This document shows positions 1 through 8,948 of a stretch of 64,000 bases of DNA, piece after piece. The stretch comes from Brevibacterium marinum (lineage in GTDB: Bacteria > Actinomycetota > Actinomycetes > Actinomycetales > Brevibacteriaceae), in NCBI RefSeq assembly GCF_011927955.1, contig NZ_JAATJN010000001.1:1550001-1614000 (forward strand). The letters are read 5' to 3'. Each line of letters starts with the position of its first letter. The stretch's first letter is position 1. A model generated the notes under the pieces. That model was given only the letters and a program-made list of their open reading frames with translations. It searched no databases and was not told where the DNA came from. Both the position numbers and the translations under genes were made by a program.

Positions 1-1138
1 TCCTGGCGACGAATTCCCGTGTTTCGGTGTGCAGCGACACGTGGGCGCGAGCGATGCTGCCGGCGTGTTTGAGCACATTGGTCAGTGCCTCTTGGACGAT
101 GCGGTACACCGCCAGGCCGGCACCGTCGGGCAGCGAGGAGTCGTCGACCTCGTCGATGCCGGCGATGGACACGGGCAGACCGGCGGAACGGATGTCGTCG
201 ATGAGTCGCCGGATGTCGGCGACGCCGGGCAGCGGCGCGGCGCGGCGGCTGTCGTCATCGTCGGCGCGGAGGAAGCCGAGCAGTGACCTGGTCTGTTCGA
301 GTGCGTCCCTGCCCGTGCGGGAGATCGTCTCGAGCGCCCCGACCGCGGCCTGCGGGTTCGCCGAGGCCGCGTAGCGTCCGCCGTCGGCCTGAGCGATGAC
401 GACGGAGAGCGAGTGGGCGATGACGTCGTGCATCTCCCGGGCGATGCGCATCCGCTCGGCGTCGGTGGCCAGACGCGTCTCGGACTCGCGTTCATGCTCG
501 AGGAGGCGGTTGCGTTCCCGGATCCCTTCGATCTCGCGGCGGCGCCGGTAGCCGACTCCGCCGAGCATCCAGGCAGCGAGCACGATCGAAGCGCAGAGTG
601 CCACCACGGTGATCATGAGCAGATACTCGCCGAATTCCAGCGACCGCGCATTCGGTCCGAGCGTCGACTGCAGGGACACGAGGTAGAACCACAGACCGAG
701 CAGGAGCGCCCCGCCCAGGCCGAGGCCGAACACGATGTGCCCGTGCCGGCGCGTGCCCCAGGCCGTCGTCGAGTAGATCGTCAACGGCACGGCGATGATG
801 CCCACTGTGGGTCCGAGCATCGTGAGGATGCTGAGCAGACAGGCGAAGGCGATGAGCATCGAACTGAACAGCGGTGCTGTGCGCCGCAGGGCCAGTGGGA
901 CCGTCTGGAGCAGGACGATGGCGACCTGGAGGAAGGTCGGCAGCGCCGTAAATGAGGGCGTCTCGGCATTGGCCACGATGGCCGCGACGGCGATGTAGGC
1001 CAGCGGGAGCACCCAGATCAGCGCATCGCTCACCCAGGGGTGTGCGGCCAGCAGCGCACGCACCCGGTCGAGACGACTGCCAGGGCCCGCCGGGGGTGAG
1101 GCCTGCCGGCCACGGGCGGCGGAGAGTCGGTCGTTCAT
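1..1138 (-). CDS. NarL/LuxR-type sensor histidine kinase (3' end cut by window)
   Basis: Membrane histidine kinase of the HisKA_3 type that would phosphorylate a LuxR/NarL response regulator, probably encoded beyond the left edge. The first 379 residues are visible. After a basic N-terminus come about four to five hydrophobic segments (residues 35-190), then a charged coiled linker. The dimerisation helix carries EMHDVIAHSLS, where His is the phospho-acceptor. The start of the ATPase domain shows the N-box YRIVQEALTNVLKHAG; the G boxes are missing because the window ends. I start it at the ATG at 1138; an in-frame ATG at 1147 is equally possible and neither has a clear ribosome binding site. 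The signal sensed cannot be told from the sequence. Confidence 0.9.
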   Translation of the reverse strand, partial: MNDRLSAARGRQASPPAGPGSRLDRVRALLAAHPWVSDALIWVLPLAYIAVAAIVANAETPSFTALPTFLQVAIVLLQTVPLALRRTAPLFSSMLIAFACLLSILTMLGPTVGIIAVPLTIYSTTAWGTRRHGHIVFGLGLGGALLLGLWFYLVSLQSTLGPNARSLEFGEYLLMITVVALCASIVLAAWMLGGVGYRRRREIEGIRERNRLLEHERESETRLATDAERMRIAREMHDVIAHSLSVVIAQADGGRYAASANPQAAVGALETISRTGRDALEQTRSLLGFLRADDDDSRRAAPLPGVADIRRLIDDIRSAGLPVSIAGIDEVDDSSLPDGAGLAVYRIVQEALTNVLKHAGSIARAHVSLHTETREFVAR

Positions 1139-1268
1139 GAGGCTCATGCTAGTGCGGAGGCGAACCGAGACGCATCATACCCAGGGCTGATCGCGAACGC
1201 ACCCGGCGCCGAGCGACCCTGTCGATCGAACGTGCCCGTCGCTCGAGCGTTCTTGTCGAATGAGGTGG

Positions 1269-1835
1269 TCAGAAACCGTACGAGGCTTCTCTGGCCTCTC
1301 TGATCTGGGTGTAGGTGTTCGTCAGCACGATGGTGTCCTCGACAAGACGGTCGAGCCGCTGCACCACATCGTCGTTGACGAGCCGGCCGCGGTTCAGGTC
1401 CTTCTCCTCGACGAACACGTACGGACTGACGACCTGCGCCTTCATGTAGACGAGGATCGGCAGCAGCTGCTGCTGGGCGATGAGGTAGTGCTTGGCCGAC
1501 CCGGCTGTCGTGACCATGGCCACGACCTTGTCCCGGAAGGCACCGACCGGCAGCAGGTCGAAGACGTTCTTCAGCGTCGCCGGGATCGAGGCCTGGAAGA
1601 TGGGAGTGCCGATGATGAGGGCATCGGCGTCCATGATCGCCCGTGTGACACGACCGGTGTCGCCGGTGTATTCGGTGTAGTTCCGTCCGTCGCCGAAGAC
1701 CATGTCCTCCTCGGCGAGGTCGATGAGCGTGACCTCGATGTCGGGATTCTGGGCCATCACCGCCTGGGCGGCGTATTCCATGACGGTTCGGGTCTTCGTG
1801 CCGACGTTCGAGCCGGACAAGGCGACGAGTTTCAT
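1269..1835 (-). CDS. NAD(P)H-dependent FMN reductase, CE1759-like
   Basis: 188-residue flavodoxin-fold reductase expected to supply reduced FMN. The N-terminal phosphate loop SGSNVGTKTR and the flavin-binding segment GTPIFQASIPATLKNVFD are typical of the NADPH-dependent FMN reductase family. Its ATG overlaps the stop of the upstream LLM monooxygenase (ATGA overlap at 1833-1836), so the two are translationally coupled. This is the known gene-pair arrangement of CE1758/CE1759-type two-component flavin monooxygenases, in which the reductase hands FMNH2 to the oxygenase. The substrate of the oxygenase is unknown. The downstream 120 bases to the kinase gene hold nothing I recognise. Confidence 0.9.
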   Translation of the reverse strand: MKLVALSGSNVGTKTRTVMEYAAQAVMAQNPDIEVTLIDLAEEDMVFGDGRNYTEYTGDTGRVTRAIMDADALIIGTPIFQASIPATLKNVFDLLPVGAFRDKVVAMVTTAGSAKHYLIAQQQLLPILVYMKAQVVSPYVFVEEKDLNRGRLVNDDVVQRLDRLVEDTIVLTNTYTQIREAREASYGF

Positions 1836-2971
1836 CAGTTGGCCTCCTGTGCGCAGTCGTCATCGGCGGATGTCGCCTCGGTGGCGGTGTACTTCTTCAC
1901 TGCGGGGATGATCTCGGCTCCGATCTTCTCGATCTGGGCCAACACCCGGTCGTAGGGCATACCGCCGAAGTCGATCTGGCCGAGGAAGCGCTGGTGGCCG
2001 AACACCTCGTGCTGGTGGAGGATCTTCTCGATCACCTGCTGCGGGCTGCCGAGGTTGACGATGCTGGCGGGGTCGACGCTCTGGGCGAACAGCTGTTTGG
2101 GCATTCCCTGCCCGTTCGTGCGTTTCATCCCCTCGTCGATGTGCGGGTAGAGTCCGCGCAGTGCCTCCTGCGAGGTCTCGGCGACGTGGAGGAACCCGGC
2201 CGTGGCGATCGGCAGATCGGCGGGGTCGAAGCCCTGGTGCCGAGCCGCCTGCCGGTAGGAGTCGACCGTTGACTTGAACACCGAGGTGGTTCCTCCCAGG
2301 TGCGCCATGACCATGGGCACGCCGGCCCGGCCCGCTTTGACGGCGCTGGCGGGTGCCCCGCCGACGGCCCGCCAGATCGGCAGAGGGTCCTGGGCCGGGC
2401 GGGGCAGGACCTCGGCCTGGTTCAGCGGGGCACGGAACCGGCCCGACCACGTCACTTCTCGTTCGCGGTTGATCTGGCGAAGCAGGTCGAACTTCTCCTC
2501 ATAGAGCTCCTCGTAGTCGCGCAGGTCGTAGCCGAGCAGTTCGAACAGCCCGACCCGGGAGGCACGGCCGGCGACGAGTTCGGCGCGGCCGTCGGAGATG
2601 TGATCGATAGTCGCGAAGTTCTCGAACACCCGCACGGGGTCCGAGGTGCTCACGATCGTCGAGGTGCTGCCGATGCGGATGGACCTCGTCGCCTGGGCGA
2701 CGGCGCCGAGGATGACGGCGTGGGCCTGGGAGGCGAAGTACTCCTGGTGGCTCTCGCCGAGGCTGAAGAAGTCGAAGCCGGCATCCTCGGCCGCTTGGGC
2801 ATACCCGACGAACTCGCGGATGCGTTCGCCGGCACCGATCCGGGTGCCGTCGGCCGGGTTCGGCAGATGGTCGCCGAGGCTGTACATCCCGAACTGCAGG
2901 CCCTGACCGGGCGTGAAGCCGAAGCGGTCCATCATTTTCGTGGACTCGGGTGTGCCGGTGGGTTCAGTCAA
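1835..2971 (-). CDS. LLM-class flavin-dependent monooxygenase, CE1758-like
   Basis: 378-residue bacterial-luciferase-like (TIM-barrel) monooxygenase. The luciferase-family segments are clear: DAGFDFFSLGESH near residue 65, RIGSTSTIVSTSDP near 100, and ISDGRAELVAGRAS near 125. It needs reduced flavin, which the coupled reductase downstream would provide. The start is a TTG at 2971 because GAGGAG lies 5 bases upstream (2977-2982); the next in-frame Met is only at residue 13. A perfect inverted repeat at 2985-3006 covers the region just upstream of the ribosome binding site, and the MarR gene upstream reads in the same direction, so repression by that MarR protein is likely. The substrate is unknown. 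Confidence 0.9.
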   Translation of the reverse strand: MTEPTGTPESTKMMDRFGFTPGQGLQFGMYSLGDHLPNPADGTRIGAGERIREFVGYAQAAEDAGFDFFSLGESHQEYFASQAHAVILGAVAQATRSIRIGSTSTIVSTSDPVRVFENFATIDHISDGRAELVAGRASRVGLFELLGYDLRDYEELYEEKFDLLRQINREREVTWSGRFRAPLNQAEVLPRPAQDPLPIWRAVGGAPASAVKAGRAGVPMVMAHLGGTTSVFKSTVDSYRQAARHQGFDPADLPIATAGFLHVAETSQEALRGLYPHIDEGMKRTNGQGMPKQLFAQSVDPASIVNLGSPQQVIEKILHQHEVFGHQRFLGQIDFGGMPYDRVLAQIEKIGAEIIPAVKKYTATEATSADDDCAQEAN

Positions 2972-2984
2972 TCTATCTCCTCAA

Positions 2985-3006
2985 TGACATGTCGTTTGTC
3001 ATGTCA
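2985..3006. promoter_or_regulatory. Inverted repeat, putative MarR operator
   Basis: TGACATG and CATGTCA face each other across 8 bases. The dyad lies between the MarR gene (ending 3032) and the LLM monooxygenase start (2971). On the minus strand its outer edge forms TTGACA, a -35-like element, so a bound regulator would block transcription of the monooxygenase/reductase pair. Confidence 0.6.
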
Positions 3007-3031
3007 ACTGATGAAGAGGGAGAAATATTCC

Positions 3032-3544
3032 TCAGGCGCGATCGATGTAGGTCGGCTCGGATTGGGACGGTGTTTCCGCGGTTCGCGCGTCGGCGGCTCG
3101 AACTTCGGCATTCCGGCTGCGTTCGACACTGTGTTCGTAGAGCTTCTTCATCAGTGCATGCAGCTGCGTCTTCTCGTCTTCGTCGAGGACATCGTCGAAC
3201 ATCGCCGCCTGCTGCCGGAGCTGGGACGGGTACGCTCGGCCGAGGAGTTCGCGACCGGCATCGGTCAGGGAGATGAACTTCGTCTTCCACTCCTGCTTCC
3301 GGGTGATCAGGCCTTCGCGTTCGAGCCGGGAGAGCATCCGCGAGACTCCTCCGCCGCTGACGGTCAGTCCCGTCGCCAGGTCCGACTGGGACACCGGCTG
3401 AAAGCTGCGGATGTGGGCGAGGGCCTCGAACTGGGCGACGGTGAGGTCGAACCGGCGCAGATGCTCGTTGGAGAGCTGATTGCTGTTCTGGACGAAGCGC
3501 ACGATGCGCAGCCAGATCAACGTGCTCAGGGGCAGATCTTCCAT
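3032..3544 (-). CDS. MarR-family transcriptional regulator
   Basis: 170-residue winged-helix repressor of the MarR family. The wHTH is visible at about residues 40-105: SQSDLATGLTVSGGGVSRML is the helix-turn-helix and LEREGLITRK leads into the wing. I chose the ATG at 3544 because a perfect AGGAGG (3551-3556) lies 6 bases upstream; longer forms lack one. It sits between a flavin monooxygenase pair in the same direction and a divergent FAD hydroxylase, each preceded by a palindrome, so it probably controls one or both. The effector is likely an aromatic or lipophilic compound, by analogy with the family only. The C-terminal 25 residues are polar and probably disordered. Confidence 0.88.
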   Translation of the reverse strand: MEDLPLSTLIWLRIVRFVQNSNQLSNEHLRRFDLTVAQFEALAHIRSFQPVSQSDLATGLTVSGGGVSRMLSRLEREGLITRKQEWKTKFISLTDAGRELLGRAYPSQLRQQAAMFDDVLDEDEKTQLHALMKKLYEHSVERSRNAEVRAADARTAETPSQSEPTYIDRA

Positions 3545-3701
3545 ACCGCACCTCCTGTGCCTGTGGGCCAATGCTGCAGCAATCTCAATCTACAGCCTGA
3601 CCGAGCGCATGGAGTCGCGTGGGCAAAAGGCAAAGTCCCTTCCTTCCATTTGAAATATAGTGCGGATGGGGACGTGCAACAGTGCAGCAGTGCCCCGTGC
3701 A

Positions 3702-3721
3702 CGAAGCACACCTGTGCTTCG
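3702..3721. promoter_or_regulatory. 20-bp perfect palindrome upstream of the FAD monooxygenase
   Basis: CGAAGCACA and TGTGCTTCG are exact inverted copies separated by CC. The site lies 21 bases upstream of the monooxygenase ATG in the divergent promoter region with the MarR gene. It may be an operator or a leader hairpin. It differs in sequence from the dyad at 2985-3006. Confidence 0.5.
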
Positions 3722-3742
3722 CGTCGAGAGAGTGGAGCTGAC

Positions 3743-5224
3743 ATGACCGAAGTGATCATCGTAGGTGCCGGGCCGACCGGGCTGATGCTGGCCGCCGAGC
3801 TGGCCCTGGCAGGGGTGGACAGCGCTGTCATCGAAAGGCGACCGAATCAGGAGCTGGTCGGGACGCGTGCTCTCGGACTGCAGGCGCGGACCCTTGAGGT
3901 GTTCGATCAGCGAGGCATCGTCGATCGCTTCCTGGCCGAAGGCCAGATCACGCAGGTCCTCGGGTTCGGCAACACACGCCTGGGCATCATCGACTTTCCG
4001 TCCCGGCACCCTTACGGCTTGGGGCTGCGGCAGCAGCACACCGAACGCATCATGGCCGAGTGGGTCGGGGAGCTCGGGGTGAGGATCGAGTACGGCGTGG
4101 AAGTCACGGGTATCGACCAGGACCGCGATGGCGTCGACGCCCGACTGTCCGACGGCCGCGAGCTGCGTGCCGACTACATCGTCGGCTGCGACGGCGGACG
4201 CAGCCTGATCCGAAAGTCTGCCGGGATCGACTTCCCCGGCTGGGAACCGACGATGAGCAGTCTCATCGCCGAGGTCGAGCTCACGGAAGAACCGGAATGG
4301 GGCGTCCACCATCACGCGTTCGGGACGCAGGCGTTCAGCCAGCTGCCCAACGGTCGGGCGAGCCTCGTCGTGTCGGAGAAGGAGCCGCAGGAGAGCGCGG
4401 AGCCGACGCTCGATGACCTGCGCTCCGCGCTGATCGACGCGTGGGGCACCGACTTCGGTGTCCGAGATCCTGGTTCGATCTCCCGCTTCACCGACATGGC
4501 GCGCCAGGCCGCCACCTACCGTTCTTCGCGGGTGCTCTTGGCCGGTGACTCGGCGCATGTCCACTCGCCAGTCGGCGGCCAGGGCCTCAACACGGGAGTC
4601 CAGGATGCTGCGAACCTGGGGTGGAAGCTCGCCCAGGTGATCAGAGGGACTTCGCCGGAGAGACTCCTCGACACGTATCACTCGGAGCGTCACGCCGTCG
4701 GTGAGCAGGTCATCCACCACAACTTGGCACAGACGGCCCTGATGCGGATGGACGATCGCGTCAAGGCCCTCAACGAAGTCATCGATGGCTGGCTCCACAT
4801 GGACGGACCCCGCAAGTCACTGGCCGGGATCCTGTCGGGACTCGACCTCCGCTACGAGACCAGAACAGGACGCGAGGTCGGTGGCGAACGCGACGACGAA
4901 GACACCCACCCACTGGTAGGACGTCGCGTGCCCGACCTGGATCTGCACACCTCGGCGGGGGTGCGTCGCACGTACACGCTTCTGCACGAAGGCAACCCGG
5001 TGCTGCTCAACCTCGGTGATCCCGGTGACATCGACTTCGCCGCTTGGACCGACCGAGTCAATCGCATCGACGCGCGCTACTACGGTGTCTGGGAACTGCC
5101 CGTGATCGGTGAGGTCTCGGCTCCCACCGCCGTGCTCATCCGTCCGGACGGCTACGTGGCCTGGGTCGGGCAATCCACCACGAATGGGCTGAGCGAGGCG
5201 CTGTCCTTCTGGTTCGGCTCCTGA
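3743..5224 (+). CDS. FAD-dependent aromatic-ring hydroxylase (PHBH/MhpA/RdmE-like)
   Basis: 493-residue flavoprotein monooxygenase of the class A phenol/polyketide hydroxylase type, expected to hydroxylate an aromatic substrate using NAD(P)H and O2. The N-terminal dinucleotide fold is VGAGPTGLMLAAELA; the DG motif is YIVGCDGGRSLIRK near residue 150; the second FAD motif is VLLAGDSAHVHSPVGGQGL near 265. The last about 110 residues form the thioredoxin-like C-terminal domain of the MhpA/PheA group without an evident CxxC. The start is the ATG at 3743, with GTGGAG in front; the frame is open far upstream but antisense to other genes. It is transcribed divergently from the MarR gene. The substrate is not predictable here. 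Confidence 0.9.
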   Translation: MTEVIIVGAGPTGLMLAAELALAGVDSAVIERRPNQELVGTRALGLQARTLEVFDQRGIVDRFLAEGQITQVLGFGNTRLGIIDFPSRHPYGLGLRQQHTERIMAEWVGELGVRIEYGVEVTGIDQDRDGVDARLSDGRELRADYIVGCDGGRSLIRKSAGIDFPGWEPTMSSLIAEVELTEEPEWGVHHHAFGTQAFSQLPNGRASLVVSEKEPQESAEPTLDDLRSALIDAWGTDFGVRDPGSISRFTDMARQAATYRSSRVLLAGDSAHVHSPVGGQGLNTGVQDAANLGWKLAQVIRGTSPERLLDTYHSERHAVGEQVIHHNLAQTALMRMDDRVKALNEVIDGWLHMDGPRKSLAGILSGLDLRYETRTGREVGGERDDEDTHPLVGRRVPDLDLHTSAGVRRTYTLLHEGNPVLLNLGDPGDIDFAAWTDRVNRIDARYYGVWELPVIGEVSAPTAVLIRPDGYVAWVGQSTTNGLSEALSFWFGS

Positions 5225-5254
5225 TGTCCGCACGAGCGGAAGTCGGTATCGACC

Positions 5255-6558
<1,304 letters not shown>

Positions 6559-6811
6559 TCAGCTACGAGATCGCCTTTCGTGACGACCATTCGCAAAGGA
6601 TTGGCTGTGGTGGGGAATCTCAACCTCATAGTCGACGACGCCTAAACGTACTTGCTTCGAGCCGACAGCGGTTCCGAACTTGTCTTGTTCCGACATGACT
6701 GTAAAGAGATCCACGTCGGCCGTGGGCCGCTGAGTTACCCCGTGCTCTCGAATGGCTGCTGTGCCGGCGAGGGCGAACCCGCTTCGGCTGCATCTCATCG
6801 CGACTAGACAT
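6559..6811 (-). pseudogene. Nucleotidyltransferase (AbiEii-like toxin) remnant, frameshifted and 3'-truncated
   Basis: Remnant of a nucleotidyltransferase-fold protein of the AbiEii/AbiGii type (type IV toxin-antitoxin family). In one frame, starting at the ATG at 6811, the N-terminus reads MSSRDEMQ. The conserved core GFALAGTAAIREHG followed by RPTADVDLFT is in another frame (continuing to 6559), so a frameshift separates them near 6790. The C-terminal three quarters of the usual 200-300 residue protein are missing; sequence after DVDLFT no longer resembles the family. The start overlaps the end of the upstream fragment, as in intact pairs. It is probably non-functional. Confidence 0.6.
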
Positions 6812-7043
6812 GTACGCCTCTCAGCTCGGGGAAGCGTTCTTCCCACAGCTCGCGCACGCGAGAATCGAGACTCAGTTGCGGCCATAGTCGGAGCAGCGTG
6901 GATCTATTCATCAGCTGCGCCTGGATCTCATCAGTGCCTTCTGCAAGTAGAGCTTGATAGGCCAAGCGCGCACCGCCGAGATCGGTCACGTCGATGTCGC
7001 CATCATCGAGCCACCGAACCCAGATCGGCAGACGGATAGTGCC
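6804..7043 (-). pseudogene. 5'-truncated partner gene of the nucleotidyltransferase remnant
   Basis: An open frame beginning directly after a TGA at about 7043 reads RLPIWVRWLDDGD and then TDLGGARLAYQALLAEGTDE, ending at 6804. The only start codon is the GTG at 6989, which would discard part of a sensible protein sequence, so the 5' end appears lost. It overlaps the toxin remnant by a few bases and would be its co-transcribed partner, plausibly the antitoxin or regulator. I do not recognise the family with certainty. Confidence 0.45.
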
Positions 7044-7083
7044 CTCTGGTCATAGGGCGATCGTGGCATATCCCCGAGTCCCG

Positions 7084-7533
7084 TCAGGCAGAGACGTCTC
7101 GTGATCGTTGGGCGAGAGTCGACAAGCCCGACAATAGGGCGGCGCGTTGATCCTTAGGGAAGTCCTTGAGGAACTGATCTTCCGCGTGGGAGAGATCAGC
7201 GATCAACTCCCGGTACTTCGCGAGCCCGTCCTCGGTGGCAGCGACGGTACGGACTCGGCGATCGCGCGGGTCGCTCTTTCGAGCGACGTAGCCAGCCGAT
7301 TCAAGGTCGTCGATCATGTACGGGATAACTGTCCGGTCGACACCCAGGTAGTCAGCGAGTGCCATCTGTGAGCGGAGCTTCTTATGGATGACGGTGTGCA
7401 GCAGCTGGTAACCGCGGGCCCCTCGGGGAAAACTCGCGAACACGGGATCAACTAGAACCGCGTAGCCCCGACCCGTCATGGCAATCGCCCAGCCCAGGTC
7501 GCATGCTTCCTGCCCCGTAGTTATCTCATTCAT
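7084..7533 (-). CDS. MarR-family transcriptional regulator
   Basis: 149-residue MarR-type winged-helix protein. Residues 55-110 hold the DNA-binding domain: MALADYLGVDRTVIPYMIDD is the helix-turn-helix and RKSDPRDRRVRTVAAT is the characteristic wing with the DxRDRR pattern. I start at the ATG at 7533, preceded by AAGGAAA at a suitable distance. An imperfect 35-base inverted repeat lies immediately upstream (7576-7610) and covers the start of a divergent SDR remnant, so it once controlled that gene and itself. The body of the regulated gene has been lost, which leaves an orphan regulator unless it also acts on the Hsp31 gene that follows. Confidence 0.87.
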   Translation of the reverse strand: MNEITTGQEACDLGWAIAMTGRGYAVLVDPVFASFPRGARGYQLLHTVIHKKLRSQMALADYLGVDRTVIPYMIDDLESAGYVARKSDPRDRRVRTVAATEDGLAKYRELIADLSHAEDQFLKDFPKDQRAALLSGLSTLAQRSRDVSA

Positions 7534-7575
7534 AATTTTGTACTTTCCTTGGGTCTGCCAGCTTCTTACACTATA

Positions 7576-7610
7576 TTGCACATATGATTGGTGTGACCAA
7601 CGATATGCAA
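7576..7610. promoter_or_regulatory. Imperfect inverted repeat, putative MarR operator
   Basis: Left arm TTGCACATATGATTGGT and right arm ACCAACGATATGCAA are inverted copies with two mismatches and a two-base insertion, separated by GTG. The site lies in the divergent region between the MarR gene and the SDR remnant. Confidence 0.55.
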
Positions 7611-7733
7611 AACCATCGATACAAGACAGGCACGGTGTGGTTTGTCACGGGAGCTTCCAAAGGCATTGGTCGCCACGTGGTCGAAACGGCCACCGTGATC
7701 TCAGTCAGTGCACCACAGGCTGACCGTGACTGA
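7584..7733 (+). pseudogene. Truncated short-chain dehydrogenase (N-terminal stub)
   Basis: A 42-49 codon frame (ATG at 7605 or 7584) reads TVWFVTGASKGIGRHVVE, the classical SDR cofactor-binding motif TGxxxGIG, then loses similarity and stops at 7731-7733. A normal SDR has about 250 residues, so the catalytic half is gone. It is divergent from the MarR gene across a palindrome. The Hsp31 gene begins 50 bases later; the deletion probably brought them together. The stub should be non-functional. Confidence 0.7.
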
Positions 7734-7785
7734 GCATCAGCATCCCACGAGCCGACGAATCAAGGAACCGATGAAAGGTGATGTC

Positions 7786-8652
7786 ATGACCGACGACCAG
7801 AACACCCAGGACCGCAACCCTGCGCCGGATCCGGCCGAGGACAACGCGTTCTTCCCTAGCCCCTACTCGCTCACCCAGTACACTGCGCCCAAGACCGACT
7901 TCGACGGCCTCGTCACCGACGAGAAGTATACCGGCGGGAAGTGGAAGATCCTCACAATCGCCACCGAAGAACGCTACATGCTGATGAAGAACGGGAAGTA
8001 CTTCTCGACCGGCAACCACCCCGTAGAAACGTTGTTGCCCATCCACCACATGCACGAAGCCGGCTACGGCATCGACGTGGTCACGATCTCCGGTGGGCCC
8101 GGCAAGTTCGAGTGGTGGGCCTACCCTAAGGACGATGAGGCCATGGCCTCTGCCTGGCACGGTGCCAAGGAAGCCTTCAAGTCTCCGCACAAGCTTGCCG
8201 ATGTGATCGCGGACGGGCTGGACGACTACGCGGCGATCTTCATCCCCGGCGGCCACGGCGCGATGAACGTCATCCCATTCGATAAAGACGTCCAGACCGC
8301 GCTGGACTACTTCCTAGACAATGACAAGCTCATCATTACCTTGTGCCACGGCCCCGCAGCCCTCCTGACCGGGAACATCGGCCGCGACTCTAATGCCTTC
8401 TCGGGGTACAAGATCACCGCCTTCCCGGACTCGCTCGATTTCGGGACGAACCTCGAAATCGGCTATCTGCCAGGCGAGATGCCCTGGGATCTGGGCGGAA
8501 CCCTCAAGAAGGAAGGCATCGAAATCATCAACGACGACATGACCGGCGCGACCACGCGCGATCGCAACCTCCTGTCCGGCGACAGCCCCCTGGCAGCCAA
8601 CCAACTGGGCAAGGATTCTGTGACCGCGCTGCTGCAGAAGTTCGGCAACTGA
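7786..8652 (+). CDS. hchA: DJ-1/PfpI protein, Hsp31-type glyoxalase III/chaperone
   Basis: 288 residues, close to the 283 of E. coli HchA. The nucleophile elbow is ITLCHGPAALL with the reactive Cys, preceded by IFIPGGHGAMN; an N-terminal Glu region (ATEERYML) and the long lid segment are present. Hsp31 proteins convert methylglyoxal to lactate without glutathione and act as holding chaperones in the cytosol. I start at the ATG at 7786, with AAAGGTG five bases upstream; an ATG at 7771 would add five residues. It follows an SDR stub closely and ends at a strong terminator. It is the only clearly intact metabolic gene of the scarred island. Confidence 0.9.
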   Translation: MTDDQNTQDRNPAPDPAEDNAFFPSPYSLTQYTAPKTDFDGLVTDEKYTGGKWKILTIATEERYMLMKNGKYFSTGNHPVETLLPIHHMHEAGYGIDVVTISGGPGKFEWWAYPKDDEAMASAWHGAKEAFKSPHKLADVIADGLDDYAAIFIPGGHGAMNVIPFDKDVQTALDYFLDNDKLIITLCHGPAALLTGNIGRDSNAFSGYKITAFPDSLDFGTNLEIGYLPGEMPWDLGGTLKKEGIEIINDDMTGATTRDRNLLSGDSPLAANQLGKDSVTALLQKFGN

Positions 8653-8661
8653 GACAACCAC

Positions 8662-8692
8662 GGTGCGCGGCGGTTCGGAACCGCCGCGCACC
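8662..8692 (+). terminator. Strong hairpin after the Hsp31 gene
   Basis: A nearly perfect GC-rich palindrome (arms GGTGCGCGGCGG and CCGCCGCGCACC, TTCGGAA centre) lies 9 bases after the stop codon. No long T-run follows, which is usual in actinobacteria. Confidence 0.8.
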
Positions 8693-8810
8693 ACTTTCCA
8701 GGCCGCACTCGTGTTATCTACCGACGAAGCGGGGATCGGTCAGGCCGGCTGAGTCCACGAGACGACTCGACCGCATCGTCGAGCACATCTCGTCCTAGAT
8801 ATCTTAGTTT

Positions 8811-8907
8811 TATGAGACAAGCAACCTCGTTCGGCCGTGGCACCTCTCGCCGCCCGACTTCACAGGGCAGAGAATGTCTCGATAACTTGTCTCACCGTAA
8901 ACTGTCT
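8811..8907. other. Putative resolution (res) site of the serine recombinase
   Basis: TGAGACAA at 8813-8820 and its inverted copy TTGTCTCA at 8887-8894, with further TGTCT copies at 8875 and 8903, lie just upstream of the recombinase ATG (8949). Serine resolvases of transposons bind inverted subsites in this position. Confidence 0.4.
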
Positions 8908-8948
8908 TACGTTCGTGACTTGTGACCTTTGTGAGTCATTCTTAGAGC

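Noticed and set aside
2300..3742. Upstream in-frame extension of the FAD monooxygenase
   Set aside because: Overlaps the LLM and MarR genes antisense; the flavin-binding N-terminus begins at the ATG at 3743.
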